From positions 2,542,001-2,606,000 of the forward strand of contig NZ_SMGE01000001.1 in assembly GCF_004339525.1 (NCBI RefSeq): a DNA stretch of 64,000 nt, in the 5' to 3' direction. The notes under the pieces are model-generated. The model was not told where the DNA came from. It saw nothing but the letters and a program-made list of their open reading frames with translations, and ran no database searches. This document shows positions 8,463 through 17,022 of the stretch, piece by piece. The position numbers and the translations under genes are program-made. How positions within the stretch are numbered: position 1 is the first letter of the stretch; every line of letters starts with the position of its first letter. The stretch comes from Flavobacterium sp. 90 (lineage in GTDB: Bacteria > Bacteroidota > Bacteroidia > Flavobacteriales > Flavobacteriaceae).

Positions 8463-10001
8463 ATGGCAAAACAAGAAGATTTATTTAAGAATGTGGTTTC
8501 GCACGCAAAAGAGTACGGATTTATTTTTCCGTCAAGCGAAGTATACGATGGATTAAGTGCAGTCTATGATTATGCACAAAATGGTGTCGAGTTAAAAAAG
8601 AATATCCGTGAATATTGGTGGAAATCAATGGTTCAGATGAATGAGAATATTGTCGGCCTTGATGCTGCAATATTAATGCATCCAACGACTTGGAAAGCTT
8701 CAGGCCACGTTGATGCTTTCAATGATCCGTTAATTGACAATAAAGATTCGAAAAAAAGATATAGAGCTGACGTTTTAGTAGAAGAATATGCTGAAAAGCT
8801 AAATGTAAAAGCTAAAACAGAAATTGAAAAAGCCAGAGTTCGTTTTGGTGACGCTTTTAATGAAGAAGAATTTGTTACGACAAATGCTCGCGTGGTAGGA
8901 TATCTTTCAAAAAACAAAGAAATTTTAGCAAGACTTGCAAAAGGTATGACTGATGATCTTCAGGATGTAAAAGCTTTAATCGAAGAATTAGAAATTGCTG
9001 ATCCTGAAACCGGTTCAAAAAACTGGACAGATGTTAAGCAATTCAACTTAATGTTCGGAACTAAACTTGGAGCTTCTGCAGAGTCTGCAATGGATTTATA
9101 TTTACGTCCGGAAACGGCTCAGGGTATTTTTGTGAACTTTTTAAACGTTCAGAAATCTGGTCGTATGAAAGTTCCTTTTGGAATTGCTCAAACCGGTAAA
9201 GCGTTCAGAAATGAGATTGTTGCAAGACAATTCATCTTTCGTATGCGTGAATTCGAACAAATGGAAATGCAATTTTTCGTTCGTCCGGGTGAAGAAATGA
9301 AATGGTATCACCATTGGAAAGAAACTCGTTTAAACTGGCACTTGTCTTTAGGATTAGGAAAAGAAAATTACCGTTTTCACGATCACGAAAAATTAGCGCA
9401 CTATGCAAATGCTGCGGCTGATATTGAGTTTAATTTCCCTTTTGGTTTCAAAGAATTAGAAGGTATTCACTCAAGAACAGATTTCGATTTAAAAGCACAC
9501 GAACAATATTCAGGTAGAAAATTACAGTATTTTGATCCGGAATTGAATGAAAACTATGTGCCATATGTAGTAGAAACTTCAGTTGGTTTAGATCGTATGT
9601 TCCTGGCTGTTTTTGCTACATCATTGCAAGAAGAAACTCTTGAAGATGGTTCTACAAGAACAGTTCTTAAATTACCTTCGGTTTTAGCGCCAACAAAAGC
9701 AGCTATTTTACCATTGGTTAAAAAAGATGGATTACCAGATATCGCCAGAAAAATCATTGATGATTTAAAATGGGATTTTACAGTAGCCTATGATGAAAAA
9801 GATGCTGTAGGACGTCGTTATAGAAGACAAGATGCTCTTGGAACTCCGTTTTGTATTACAGTAGATCATCAAACTATCGAAGACGAAACAGTAACAATTC
9901 GTCATAGAGATACAATGAAACAAGATCGTGTGAAAATTTCTGAATTGAAAGACATTATTGAAAACGAGGTTTCTATGAAAAACTGGTTGATGAAAATGTA
10001 A
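8463..10001 (+). CDS. glyS: glycyl-tRNA synthetase (class II, alpha2 type)
   Basis: This enzyme charges tRNA-Gly with glycine in the cytoplasm. The 512-residue single chain is the homodimeric form rather than the alpha2beta2 form. Class II motifs are visible: the motif 2 region FRNEIVARQFIFRMREFEQMEMQ (about residues 250-275), the GIHSRTDFDL segment, and the motif 3 region ETSVGLDRMFLAVFAT. A C-terminal anticodon-binding domain follows (about 415-512). The start MAKQEDLF is unambiguous. The gene is single, divergent from comF, and closed by a strong terminator. Confidence 0.97.
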   Translation: MAKQEDLFKNVVSHAKEYGFIFPSSEVYDGLSAVYDYAQNGVELKKNIREYWWKSMVQMNENIVGLDAAILMHPTTWKASGHVDAFNDPLIDNKDSKKRYRADVLVEEYAEKLNVKAKTEIEKARVRFGDAFNEEEFVTTNARVVGYLSKNKEILARLAKGMTDDLQDVKALIEELEIADPETGSKNWTDVKQFNLMFGTKLGASAESAMDLYLRPETAQGIFVNFLNVQKSGRMKVPFGIAQTGKAFRNEIVARQFIFRMREFEQMEMQFFVRPGEEMKWYHHWKETRLNWHLSLGLGKENYRFHDHEKLAHYANAAADIEFNFPFGFKELEGIHSRTDFDLKAHEQYSGRKLQYFDPELNENYVPYVVETSVGLDRMFLAVFATSLQEETLEDGSTRTVLKLPSVLAPTKAAILPLVKKDGLPDIARKIIDDLKWDFTVAYDEKDAVGRRYRRQDALGTPFCITVDHQTIEDETVTIRHRDTMKQDRVKISELKDIIENEVSMKNWLMKM

Positions 10002-10022
10002 ATTTTTATACTTAATAATATA

Positions 10023-10060
10023 AAATCCCAAATTCCTTTATGGAATTTGGGATTTTTTTT
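10023..10060 (+). terminator. glyS intrinsic terminator
   Basis: A perfect stem AAATCCCAAATTCC / GGAATTTGGGATTT with a 5-base loop is followed by a T8 run. Confidence 0.9.
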
Positions 10061-10246
10061 ATCCAAAAATGTGTATTTTGTCGATGAAATTTGCATTTCA
10101 GCTTTATGTTTTAACATTTGTTCATAATGTATTAACATTGAAAAGTTTAGATAAATGAATTGCGTAATTTTAATTGTATAAAATATATTAAAATTAAATT
10201 TTTTCAGGAGTAATGATGAAACTAAAGCAATAGTTGTCGTGAATTA

Positions 10247-11080
10247 ATGAAAGAACAACATAAACCAATATTGAAAAAGTATTCGTATATTATAATTGAC
10301 GATGATACAGAGAGTATTTTGAAAACCCGAACAATTGCAGAAGGTTTTTCAGAATTGGTTTTTGTGGCTTCGACAACGAATTATCAAGAAGGTTTAAATT
10401 TAGTTTTAGAGCATAAACCTTCAATTGTTTTTCTGGAAATTGATCCCAAAGATTTATCCAGTAATTTGTCGTTGGCTTTTATCAATGAGTTACATCGGTT
10501 TTTATCAATTTTACCTAAGATAATTGTTACAACTTTTACAAAAGAATGGGCTTTTGACGCCATTCAATATGGTGTTTTTGATTACATTTTAAAACCGATA
10601 ATAACAATTGATGTATTAAAAAGTATTCTGAAATTAAACAAGGAAGTTGTTGAGGTCAATACAGTTAGTGCTTCCCAAGAAATTTCAACTTCAATAATTC
10701 CCGCTGAAAAAACTTCTAAAATTGTTGAAAACTCTTTATTAATATGTGTAAAATCTTACGGTGATTATCGCTACATTAGTGCATCAGATATCTCCTATTT
10801 TCAAGCTGATAATAATTCGACTGATATTTACCTAAATTCGGGCGAAATGATAACAGCTTTTAAAACGTTGAAGCATTTTGAGAGTGTTTTAGAGTATCCA
10901 TTTATCCGAATTCATAATAGCTATATTATTAATCGAAATTATATTGCCAGAATTCATAACGGAAACTCAATTTGTTACATAAAAAATTCTTCGAAAAAGA
11001 TTCCTTTTTCGAAAACGTATAAATCAAATGTTGATTTAATTATTGCCGATTTTGCAGCAGGAAATTATTTAGAAGTCTAA
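10247..11080 (+). CDS. LytTR-family response regulator with degenerate receiver
   Basis: The protein has 277 residues. Residues about 12-130 form a CheY-like receiver (IIIDDDTES, a conserved threonine in VTTFT, lysine in DYILKPI). Residues about 165-270 form a LytTR DNA-binding domain (FIRIHNSYIINRNYI). The residue expected to be the phosphoacceptor aspartate is glutamate (E64, in FLEIDP), so normal phosphorylation is unlikely; E may lock an active-like state. No histidine kinase is directly adjacent on its 5' side. A TPR kinase and regulator pair follows 0.5 kb downstream, after a small exported protein gene. Regulated genes are unknown. Confidence 0.85.
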   Translation: MKEQHKPILKKYSYIIIDDDTESILKTRTIAEGFSELVFVASTTNYQEGLNLVLEHKPSIVFLEIDPKDLSSNLSLAFINELHRFLSILPKIIVTTFTKEWAFDAIQYGVFDYILKPIITIDVLKSILKLNKEVVEVNTVSASQEISTSIIPAEKTSKIVENSLLICVKSYGDYRYISASDISYFQADNNSTDIYLNSGEMITAFKTLKHFESVLEYPFIRIHNSYIINRNYIARIHNGNSICYIKNSSKKIPFSKTYKSNVDLIIADFAAGNYLEV

Positions 11081-11255
11081 AAATTAGGCGTTTACATATA
11101 ATTCACGTTCATTGACTATCAATTGGGCATGTTCTACCATAAACCTGTTTTTTCATATAAGTTTTTTTCGTTTGTAGTGTTAGTTTTACACCATGATTCG
11201 CTCCCCAGCGATGATTCTCCAAAAATTTTAAATCAAACACTTAAAACCTCAAATC

Positions 11256-11516
11256 ATGAAAAAGGCAGCTTTAACATTCGGATTATTTTCTTTAATATTG
11301 GTAGCAACTTCATTCGTAACTCCAGAAAAAACAAATAAATCAACAGCAGGAAATATTGATATAAGTGTTGGTGTAGATGGTGGGCAGCTAGGAAGAATCG
11401 GTAGAAAATCAGATTTTGCATATAATACTTCAAATCAGGTAAATGCAGTTGGAAATAAATTTAAAAGTTTTTCTTCTGATAGTCAGGTGACAAAATCTAA
11501 AGTAAAGTTAGACTAA
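11256..11516 (+). CDS. small exported protein of unknown function
   Basis: The product has 86 residues. A signal peptide is clear (MKKAALTFGLFSLILVATSF, cleavage near residues 20-23), followed by a polar mature part of about 65 residues rich in S, N, G and K, without cysteine. I do not recognise a family. It sits between a LytTR regulator and a histidine kinase gene and has its own terminator, so it may be a highly expressed small envelope protein. An overlapping longer frame starting at 11123 lacks these features and is rejected. Confidence 0.65.
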   Translation: MKKAALTFGLFSLILVATSFVTPEKTNKSTAGNIDISVGVDGGQLGRIGRKSDFAYNTSNQVNAVGNKFKSFSSDSQVTKSKVKLD

Positions 11517-11534
11517 GAGAAATAAAATTAGTAT

Positions 11535-11570
11535 AAAAAAAGGTTGTCAGTTTCTGGCAGCCTTTTTTTT
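11535..11570 (+). terminator. terminator after the small exported protein gene
   Basis: A stem AGGTTGTCAG / TGGCAGCCT with G-T pairs and a short loop is followed by T8. Confidence 0.8.
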
Positions 11571-11614
11571 ATGTCTATAGTTTTAGTATTTTTGAGGAAA
11601 ATCATAGACAAACC

Positions 11615-13672
11615 TTGAAAAAATATTCTCAGATATTATTGTTTTTAGTTCTTGTCCTGTTTGGCTGTACCGATAAAAGAACGAAAGATGAAAATGAAAA
11701 TCCTTCAAAAGACAGTCTCTCCACTTATTTCTCATTGGCAAATGATGTTAATTTGCCTTTTCATTATAAACAAAAGTACAATCAGAAAGCATTGGATATT
11801 GTTATTGGTGAGGAAAATGATTCTTTAAATAGAGTTAACTTTTTTAAAATTGCCAATCGCTATTATAACATGGGCGATTGGAAATCCTATCAAAAAATAT
11901 CGAAGCTGATTCTCGAAAGAGCAATAAGCGCTAAAGATTCGTCTAGTATTGCTAAAGCATATACTTATTTGGGAGATTATTATCAGTCAGAATCAGTTTC
12001 GGACAGTGCTTACTTGAATTATTTTAGAGCAGAAAAAATATATTTAGGAATTAATGATGATGTTAATTTGGTAAAAACTTTTATTGCCAAAGCAGATTTG
12101 CAGTTACGTGAAGGTGATTTTTTTGAAAGTGAAATAACTGTATTTAAGGCACTTAAAATTCTTAAAAAGAAGAAAAATGTAAATAAGGATCTTTATGAGT
12201 GTTATAATTTATTGGGAATTATATACAACGAACGGGAGGAATATGATAAAGCATTGGAATATCATAACAAAGCATTATTGTTACTTGACGATAAATCAAA
12301 TTTAGAAGAGTTTCAGCAAAAGGCAATTTCACTGAATAATATCGGGTATGTTTATTTAAACATGCACAATTTTAATCAGGCAAAGAAAAATTTTAAAAGA
12401 GGTCTTGAACAAAAAGATTTATTCAACGGAAACACAGTTCTTTATGCTATGCTTTTAGACAATTTAGCATACTCCAAGTTTAAATCTAAGGAATTTGCCG
12501 AATTGCCATCACAATTTTTTAAAGCTTTGAAGATTAGGGATAGTTTAAAATTGGAATCTGGAATTATATTAAATAAAATTCATTTGTCTGAGTATTATGC
12601 CTTTCAAAGAGATACTTTCAGGGCAATTCAGTATTCGAAGCAAGCATTGGTTTTATCCAAAAAATTAAATACAATAAGAAATATATTAGAATCGCTTAAA
12701 CAAATTGCTGTTGTTGATCCTGATAATGCTTCGGTTTATTCTAAAGATTATATTCATTATAATGAAAAATTACAGAAAGCAGAACGCAGAATGGGAGAGA
12801 AATTCTCTCGTATTGAATACGAAACCAACGAAATAAAGGATCAAAACTCAAACCTACAAGAGAAAAATAAGACTCTGGTTTACGTTTTTAGTATTTGTAC
12901 ATTATTGGGTTTATTTTTCTATGTTTACAAAACGCAACAAGCCAAAAATAGAGAGTTACTTTTTAAGCAGCAGCAGCAAATTGCAAATGAAGATATTTAT
13001 AATTTGATGATTTCGCAGCAAAATGATATTGAGATGACTCGTATCAAAGAAAAGAAAAAAGTTGCTCAGGAATTGCACGACGGCGTTTTGGGCAGAATGT
13101 TTGGTGTCAGAATAAGTTTGGACAGTTTAAATAAATTAGATGAAGCTCATGCAGCGCCAAAAAGAAAGAAATATTTGGCGGAACTTAAACATATTGAGGA
13201 AGATATACGTGAAATTTCGCATGATTTAAATCGTGAAAAATCGGAATTAATTAATAATTTTGTTGCGATTTTGAACAAATTGTTTGAAAATCAACAAAAT
13301 ACTTATATGTCAAGATTGATTACTTCGTTTGATTCTCATATTAAGTGGGAATTAGTAGGTAATACGGTCAAAATCAATTTGTATCGAATCATTCAGGAAG
13401 CACTTCAGAATTGTAATAAATACGCAAAAGCAAGTACAATTGAAGTGGAATTTAAGAGCGAAATCAATCATTTGATTCTTTCGATTTCTGATGATGGAAT
13501 TGGTTTTAATACCAAAAGAACCAAGAACGGAATAGGATTGCACAATATTCAATACAGAGCAGCAGAATGTAAGGGTACAGTTACGATAAAATCTGCCAAA
13601 GGAGAAGGAACAATTCTTCTAATTAAAGTCCCAATTGATCAAAAAATAAACCTACAAAATAATGACAGTTGA
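11615..13672 (+). CDS. TPR-containing sensor histidine kinase
   Basis: The protein has 685 residues and starts with TTG at 11615. An N-terminal signal or lipoprotein-like signal (LVLVLFGC) leads into tetratricopeptide repeats from about residue 90 to 380 (for example YNLLGIIYNEREEYDKALEY), expected in the periplasm. A membrane segment at about 421-438 and a coiled linker follow. The kinase core is of the NarX/DesK (HisKA_3) type: H488 in KKVAQELHDGVLGRM, and the ATPase boxes EALQNCNKYAKA, DDGIGF and GIGLHNIQYRA. It overlaps the response regulator gene by 11 bases, so the two form a two-component operon. A TATTTTTG word at 11587-11594 could serve its promoter. The signal is unknown. Confidence 0.88.
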   Translation: MKKYSQILLFLVLVLFGCTDKRTKDENENPSKDSLSTYFSLANDVNLPFHYKQKYNQKALDIVIGEENDSLNRVNFFKIANRYYNMGDWKSYQKISKLILERAISAKDSSSIAKAYTYLGDYYQSESVSDSAYLNYFRAEKIYLGINDDVNLVKTFIAKADLQLREGDFFESEITVFKALKILKKKKNVNKDLYECYNLLGIIYNEREEYDKALEYHNKALLLLDDKSNLEEFQQKAISLNNIGYVYLNMHNFNQAKKNFKRGLEQKDLFNGNTVLYAMLLDNLAYSKFKSKEFAELPSQFFKALKIRDSLKLESGIILNKIHLSEYYAFQRDTFRAIQYSKQALVLSKKLNTIRNILESLKQIAVVDPDNASVYSKDYIHYNEKLQKAERRMGEKFSRIEYETNEIKDQNSNLQEKNKTLVYVFSICTLLGLFFYVYKTQQAKNRELLFKQQQQIANEDIYNLMISQQNDIEMTRIKEKKKVAQELHDGVLGRMFGVRISLDSLNKLDEAHAAPKRKKYLAELKHIEEDIREISHDLNREKSELINNFVAILNKLFENQQNTYMSRLITSFDSHIKWELVGNTVKINLYRIIQEALQNCNKYAKASTIEVEFKSEINHLILSISDDGIGFNTKRTKNGIGLHNIQYRAAECKGTVTIKSAKGEGTILLIKVPIDQKINLQNNDS

Positions 13673-14360
13673 CCTAACAGCCCCGTTTTCGCAACTTACT
13701 AAGCGAAACATTTTAATAGTTGACGACCATCCTTTTATTATCGAAGGATATAAGAATGCTATCACAAGATACAATCCTAAGGAATATGAATTTCTGATCT
13801 CTCAGGCATACGATTGCAAATCGGCTTATGATTTATTGCAAGACGTTGAAACCCCAAATTTCGACATCGCATTTTTAGACATAAGCATGCCTTCGTATGA
13901 AGAAAAGGATATTTTTTCTGGTGAAGATCTGGCAAAATTGATCATAAAAAAGATGCCCAATTGCAAGATCATTTTGCTGACAATGTACACTGAATTATTA
14001 AAAATCAAAACAATCATAAGAACAATCAATCCAAATGGGTTAATTATAAAAAATGATTTAACATTTGATGAATTACTTTTCGCATTTGATAAAGTAATGA
14101 AGAATGACAAATATTACAGCCAGTCTGTAGTAAAAATGGTCAACCAATCTCCTCATAATTCAATAGAAATTGACCAGTTTGACAAGCAAATTTTATTTCA
14201 TTTGTCAAAAGGAACAGAACATCATACAATGCCGCAATATATTCCGATTTCATTAAACGCAATCGAAAAACGGAAAATCAATCTCAAAGAATTGCTTAAA
14301 ATAAAAACCGGTTCAGATGATGAATTGGTTAAAGAAGCTAAAAGCAAAGGACTTTTCTAA
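13662..14360 (+). CDS. NarL-type response regulator
   Basis: The protein has 232 residues. The receiver domain (about 16-140) has acidic pair D21/D22, phosphoacceptor D73 in FLDISMP, and a lysine in LIIKND. The C-terminal part (about 165-232) looks like a divergent helix-turn-helix of the LuxR/GerE position, since LHLSKG and ISLNAIEKRKINLKELL resemble its helices. The start ATG lies inside the kinase gene, so translation is probably coupled. It should be phosphorylated by the upstream TPR kinase. Its targets are unknown. Confidence 0.85.
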   Translation: MTVDLTAPFSQLTKRNILIVDDHPFIIEGYKNAITRYNPKEYEFLISQAYDCKSAYDLLQDVETPNFDIAFLDISMPSYEEKDIFSGEDLAKLIIKKMPNCKIILLTMYTELLKIKTIIRTINPNGLIIKNDLTFDELLFAFDKVMKNDKYYSQSVVKMVNQSPHNSIEIDQFDKQILFHLSKGTEHHTMPQYIPISLNAIEKRKINLKELLKIKTGSDDELVKEAKSKGLF

Positions 14361-14400
14361 GAATTTTAGATTTAAGAGTATAGATTTTAGATTCAAGCAC

Positions 14401-14443
14401 AAAAAAAATCCTAACAGACTTTAGATCTATTAGGATTTTTTTT
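14401..14443. terminator. bidirectional terminator between the response regulator and thiL
   Basis: AAAAATCCTAA and TTAGGATTTTTTTT arms face each other with A- and T-runs on the two outer sides. It can end the rightward two-component operon and the leftward thiL transcript. Confidence 0.8.
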
Positions 14444-14480
14444 ATGTATTGAGACTTAATACTGCGACTGAAAACTAAGT

Positions 14481-15527
14481 TTATTCACTCAAAGCATCCC
14501 AGCCACGAGCTTTCAACGGAATTTGGGTATTTGCACGTGTAACCAGATTTATTCCTTCGCTTTCGTCTGCCATATGACCAATGATTGAGAAATTTGGATT
14601 TCCCTTTATTTTATCAAAATCGTTGATGTCAATAGTAAAAAGTAATTCATAATCTTCTCCGCCATTAATTGCTACAGTTGTACTATCAATATTAAACTCT
14701 TCACAAGTCGAAATAAACTGAGGATCTAACGGAAGTTTATCTTCATATAAATTACAACCCACTTTTGATTGTTTACACAAATGAATAATTTCAGAAGATA
14801 ATCCGTCCGAAATATCAATCATTGATGTTGGTTTAATTTCAAGAGCGTGCAATAAAGTGCGCACATCTTTTCTCGCCTCAGGTTTTAACTGACGTTCAAT
14901 CAAATAACTGTACATATCAAGGTCAGGCTGACTATTTGGATTCACCTGAAAAACTTGCTTTTCGCGTTCCAAAACCTGTAATCCCATATATGCAGCACCA
15001 ATATCACCGGTTACAACAAGCAAATCGGTTTTTTTAGCGCCATTTCTGTAAACAATCTCCTCTTCGTTAGCTTCACCAATTGCAGTAATGCTAATAATTA
15101 ATCCTTTTTGAGATGAGGTTGTATCGCCACCAATTACATCAACTTTATACTCTTTTGAAGCGTGTGTAATTCCCTCAAATAATTCTTCTAAGGCTTCTAG
15201 AGGAAAACGATTAGAAACAGCCACAGAAACCGTTATTTGCGTTGGTTTGGCATTCATTGCGCAAATATCAGATACATTTACAACAACAGCCTTATATCCT
15301 AAGTGTTTTAAAGGCATATAAGCCAAATCAAAATGTACACCTTCAATCAGTAAATCTGTAGAGACAACTACTTTTTTATCTTTAAAATCAAGAACTGCCG
15401 CGTCATCACCAATACTTTTTAAAGTAGATTCCTGCGTAACATCAAAATTTTTGGTTAAATGTTCAATTAAGCCAAACTCGCCCAATTGCGCTATACTTGT
15501 ACGTTGCGGATTTTTATCTTCGATCAT
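14481..15527 (-). CDS. thiL: thiamine-monophosphate kinase ThiL
   Basis: ThiL phosphorylates thiamine monophosphate to the active cofactor thiamine diphosphate in the cytoplasm. The 348-residue protein shows the PurM/AIRS-like order: GEFGLIEHL, SIGDDAAVLDF, STDLLIEGVHF, NVSDICAMNAKP, VVTGDIGAAYMGLQVL, and the C-terminal MIDISDGLSSEI and NGGEDYELLFTI motifs. It is a single gene, and no TPP riboswitch-like sequence is visible upstream. A TACCTTTG word at 15564-15557 on the minus strand lies 30 bp before the ATG and probably belongs to the promoter, although no TTG is found at the expected spacing. Confidence 0.95.
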   Translation of the reverse strand: MIEDKNPQRTSIAQLGEFGLIEHLTKNFDVTQESTLKSIGDDAAVLDFKDKKVVVSTDLLIEGVHFDLAYMPLKHLGYKAVVVNVSDICAMNAKPTQITVSVAVSNRFPLEALEELFEGITHASKEYKVDVIGGDTTSSQKGLIISITAIGEANEEEIVYRNGAKKTDLLVVTGDIGAAYMGLQVLEREKQVFQVNPNSQPDLDMYSYLIERQLKPEARKDVRTLLHALEIKPTSMIDISDGLSSEIIHLCKQSKVGCNLYEDKLPLDPQFISTCEEFNIDSTTVAINGGEDYELLFTIDINDFDKIKGNPNFSIIGHMADESEGINLVTRANTQIPLKARGWDALSE

Positions 15528-15642
15528 TTTTTCTAAGTTCCAAAGTTTTTAAGGTGCAAAGGTACAAAGGTTTTATTGAACTTAATGGAATGTTGTTTTT
15601 CAACGTCTGATTTATAGATACAGATATGTTTAGATTGCGACG

Positions 15643-15677
15643 AACCTTTGTCAAAGTTTTAAACTTTGACAAAGGTT
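15643..15677. repeat. 35 bp near-perfect palindrome
   Basis: Arms of 17 bp beginning AACCTTTGTCAAAGTTT enclose a single base. It lies in the thiL-DinB gap (15528-15948), which carries no gene and is almost entirely palindromic. Confidence 0.85.
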
Positions 15678-15695
15678 TTTGTAGTCAAATGTATT

Positions 15696-15843
15696 GTAGA
15701 GGCGCACAGCAGTGCGTCTCGAATCCAGTAACCACAATTTAATTCCGCATCAAACCTAACAGGTTTTTAAAACCTGTTAGGTTTAACGTAATGTGAATAA
15801 AATGGGGTTACGTTGCGTGAGACGCACTGCTGTGCGCCTCTAC
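15696..15843. repeat. composite element: 25 bp inverted arms enclosing a CCTAACAGG palindrome
   Basis: The 25 bp arm starting GTAGAGGCGCACAGCAGTGC (15696-15720) recurs as an exact inverted copy at 15819-15843. Between them, at 15755-15781, sits the 27 bp CCTAACAGG...CCTGTTAGG palindrome that is also found in the sugar locus. The arm is related to the tandem repeats near 7.3-7.6 kb and to a partial inverted copy near 42.43 kb. Confidence 0.85.
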
Positions 15844-15884
15844 AGCAGGAAATAAAAAAATATTTTATTTTTTTATTTCCTGCT
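15844..15884. repeat. AT-rich perfect hairpin before the DinB gene pair
   Basis: Arms of 19 bp (AGCAGGAAATAAAAAAATA and its complement) are separated by only three bases. The hairpin touches the outer composite repeat on its left and the putative operator on its right. Confidence 0.8.
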
Positions 15885-15899
15885 GACAAACTGTTGTCA
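15884..15899 (+). promoter_or_regulatory. candidate operator of the WYL regulator, with a -7-like element downstream
   Basis: TGACAAACTGTTGTCA is a perfect inverted repeat (TGACAA and TTGTCA, 4 bp apart), just upstream of a TAATTTTG word at 15911-15918 that could serve as the -7 element for the DinB genes. Assigning the WYL regulator at 17021-17980 to this site is inference from proximity. Confidence 0.5.
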
Positions 15900-15948
15900 C
15901 CGACCCTCGATAATTTTGGAGTATTAAAATAATTAAAACTTTAAAATT

Positions 15949-16434
15949 ATGAAAACATTAGCTGCACAAGTAATTACTCCTGAAGATTTATTAATACACT
16001 GGCAAGGACACCGCGCTTTAACCCGTCGCGTAATTGAATTGTTTCCTGAAAAAGATTTTTTCGAATTCTCGATAGGAGGAATGCGAACTTTCGCAAAACT
16101 AACAGATGAGCTTTTGGCAATCGCTGTTCCGGGACTTAAAGGAATTGTAAATAAAGAAGTGAAACCATTTAGCGAGAAAGCATCAGAAGAATTGATTTTT
16201 AAAGCGCAATATCTTGAAAAATGGGATGAAGCAACCGAAGAAATAAATAAGTATTGGGAAAAATTATCTATTGAAGATTTCAATGAAAACTTTAATCTTT
16301 TTGGTCAGTACGAATTTCCAGTTATTCAAAATATTTTGTATTTTGTTGACAATGAGGTTCATCACCGCGGACAAGGATATGTATATCTAAGAGCTTTAGG
16401 AATTGATCCTCCTTTTTTCTGGGAAAGACAGTAA
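15949..16434 (+). CDS. DinB-like family protein
   Basis: The protein has 161 residues and is a predicted four-helix-bundle member of the DinB/YfiT superfamily. The C-terminal HHRGQGYVYLR signature carries H138 and H139, and histidines H17 and H21 lie in LIHWQGHRAL. Members bind a metal, and many act as thiol-dependent transferases or have no known function. It is followed after 38 bp by a second DinB-like gene and lies opposite a WYL regulator, so the two are probably co-transcribed and stress-controlled. The exact reaction cannot be given. Confidence 0.75.
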   Translation: MKTLAAQVITPEDLLIHWQGHRALTRRVIELFPEKDFFEFSIGGMRTFAKLTDELLAIAVPGLKGIVNKEVKPFSEKASEELIFKAQYLEKWDEATEEINKYWEKLSIEDFNENFNLFGQYEFPVIQNILYFVDNEVHHRGQGYVYLRALGIDPPFFWERQ

Positions 16435-16472
16435 TATGATCAAGACGTTTTTAATGAACTAAATCAAACATC

Positions 16473-16970
16473 ATGAGTTTAAGAAAAATAATGGCAAATT
16501 ATGCTGCCTACAATTTATGGGTAAATCAACAATTTGTGAATTGGCTAACGACAAAATCTGATGAGTTGTTGCACAAAGATGTTCCTTCGAGTTATTCGAG
16601 CATTATTAAAACACTTAACCATATTTGGGAAACAGAGCAATATTGGTTTTCTATAATAACCGAAACTGCTTTGCCCGAAAGGAATGAAAATGTTGATTTA
16701 GATAAGAATGAAATATTTGAAGGTTTATTAAATACGTCTGCTAAATTATCGGAGTTCATTTCATCATTATCAGACGAACAATTATACAAAGCGGTTAAAA
16801 TCGAGAATCCGTGGTTTCAATGTGAGTTGCCAATTTCTGATTATTTATTACAAGTAGTAAATCATGGCACTTATCATAGAGGACAAATTGTAACCATTGG
16901 AAGAAATATTGGTATAACCGACGCTTCAAACACGGATTATAATTTTTATAATGTCATAAAAAACCAGTAA
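16473..16970 (+). CDS. DinB family protein
   Basis: The protein has 165 residues. The three histidines of the classic DinB metal site are visible: H50 in LNHIWETEQYW, and H131 and H135 in VNHGTYHRGQI. It is a different subfamily from the upstream gene, so the pair is not a recent duplication. It is probably cytoplasmic, and the function is unknown beyond possible thiol chemistry. It ends at a strong terminator shared with the convergent WYL regulator gene. Confidence 0.82.
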   Translation: MSLRKIMANYAAYNLWVNQQFVNWLTTKSDELLHKDVPSSYSSIIKTLNHIWETEQYWFSIITETALPERNENVDLDKNEIFEGLLNTSAKLSEFISSLSDEQLYKAVKIENPWFQCELPISDYLLQVVNHGTYHRGQIVTIGRNIGITDASNTDYNFYNVIKNQ

Positions 16971-16978
16971 TAAAGTAA

Positions 16979-17022
16979 AAACTCCCAAAGATGAACTTAT
17001 CATTCGTCTTTGGGAGTTTTTT
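16979..17022. terminator. terminator between the DinB gene and the convergent regulator
   Basis: AACTCCCAAAGA and TCTTTGGGAGTT arms are followed by T6. The last two bases overlap the stop codon of the leftward regulator gene. Confidence 0.85.

Noticed and set aside
11123..11338. 71-codon frame overlapping the small exported protein gene
   Set aside because: The other frame has a clean signal peptide and stop close to a terminator; the two cannot both be real.
15528..15642. TPP riboswitch upstream of thiL
   Set aside because: No CUGAGA or ACCUGA-type core is visible and the leader is too short.
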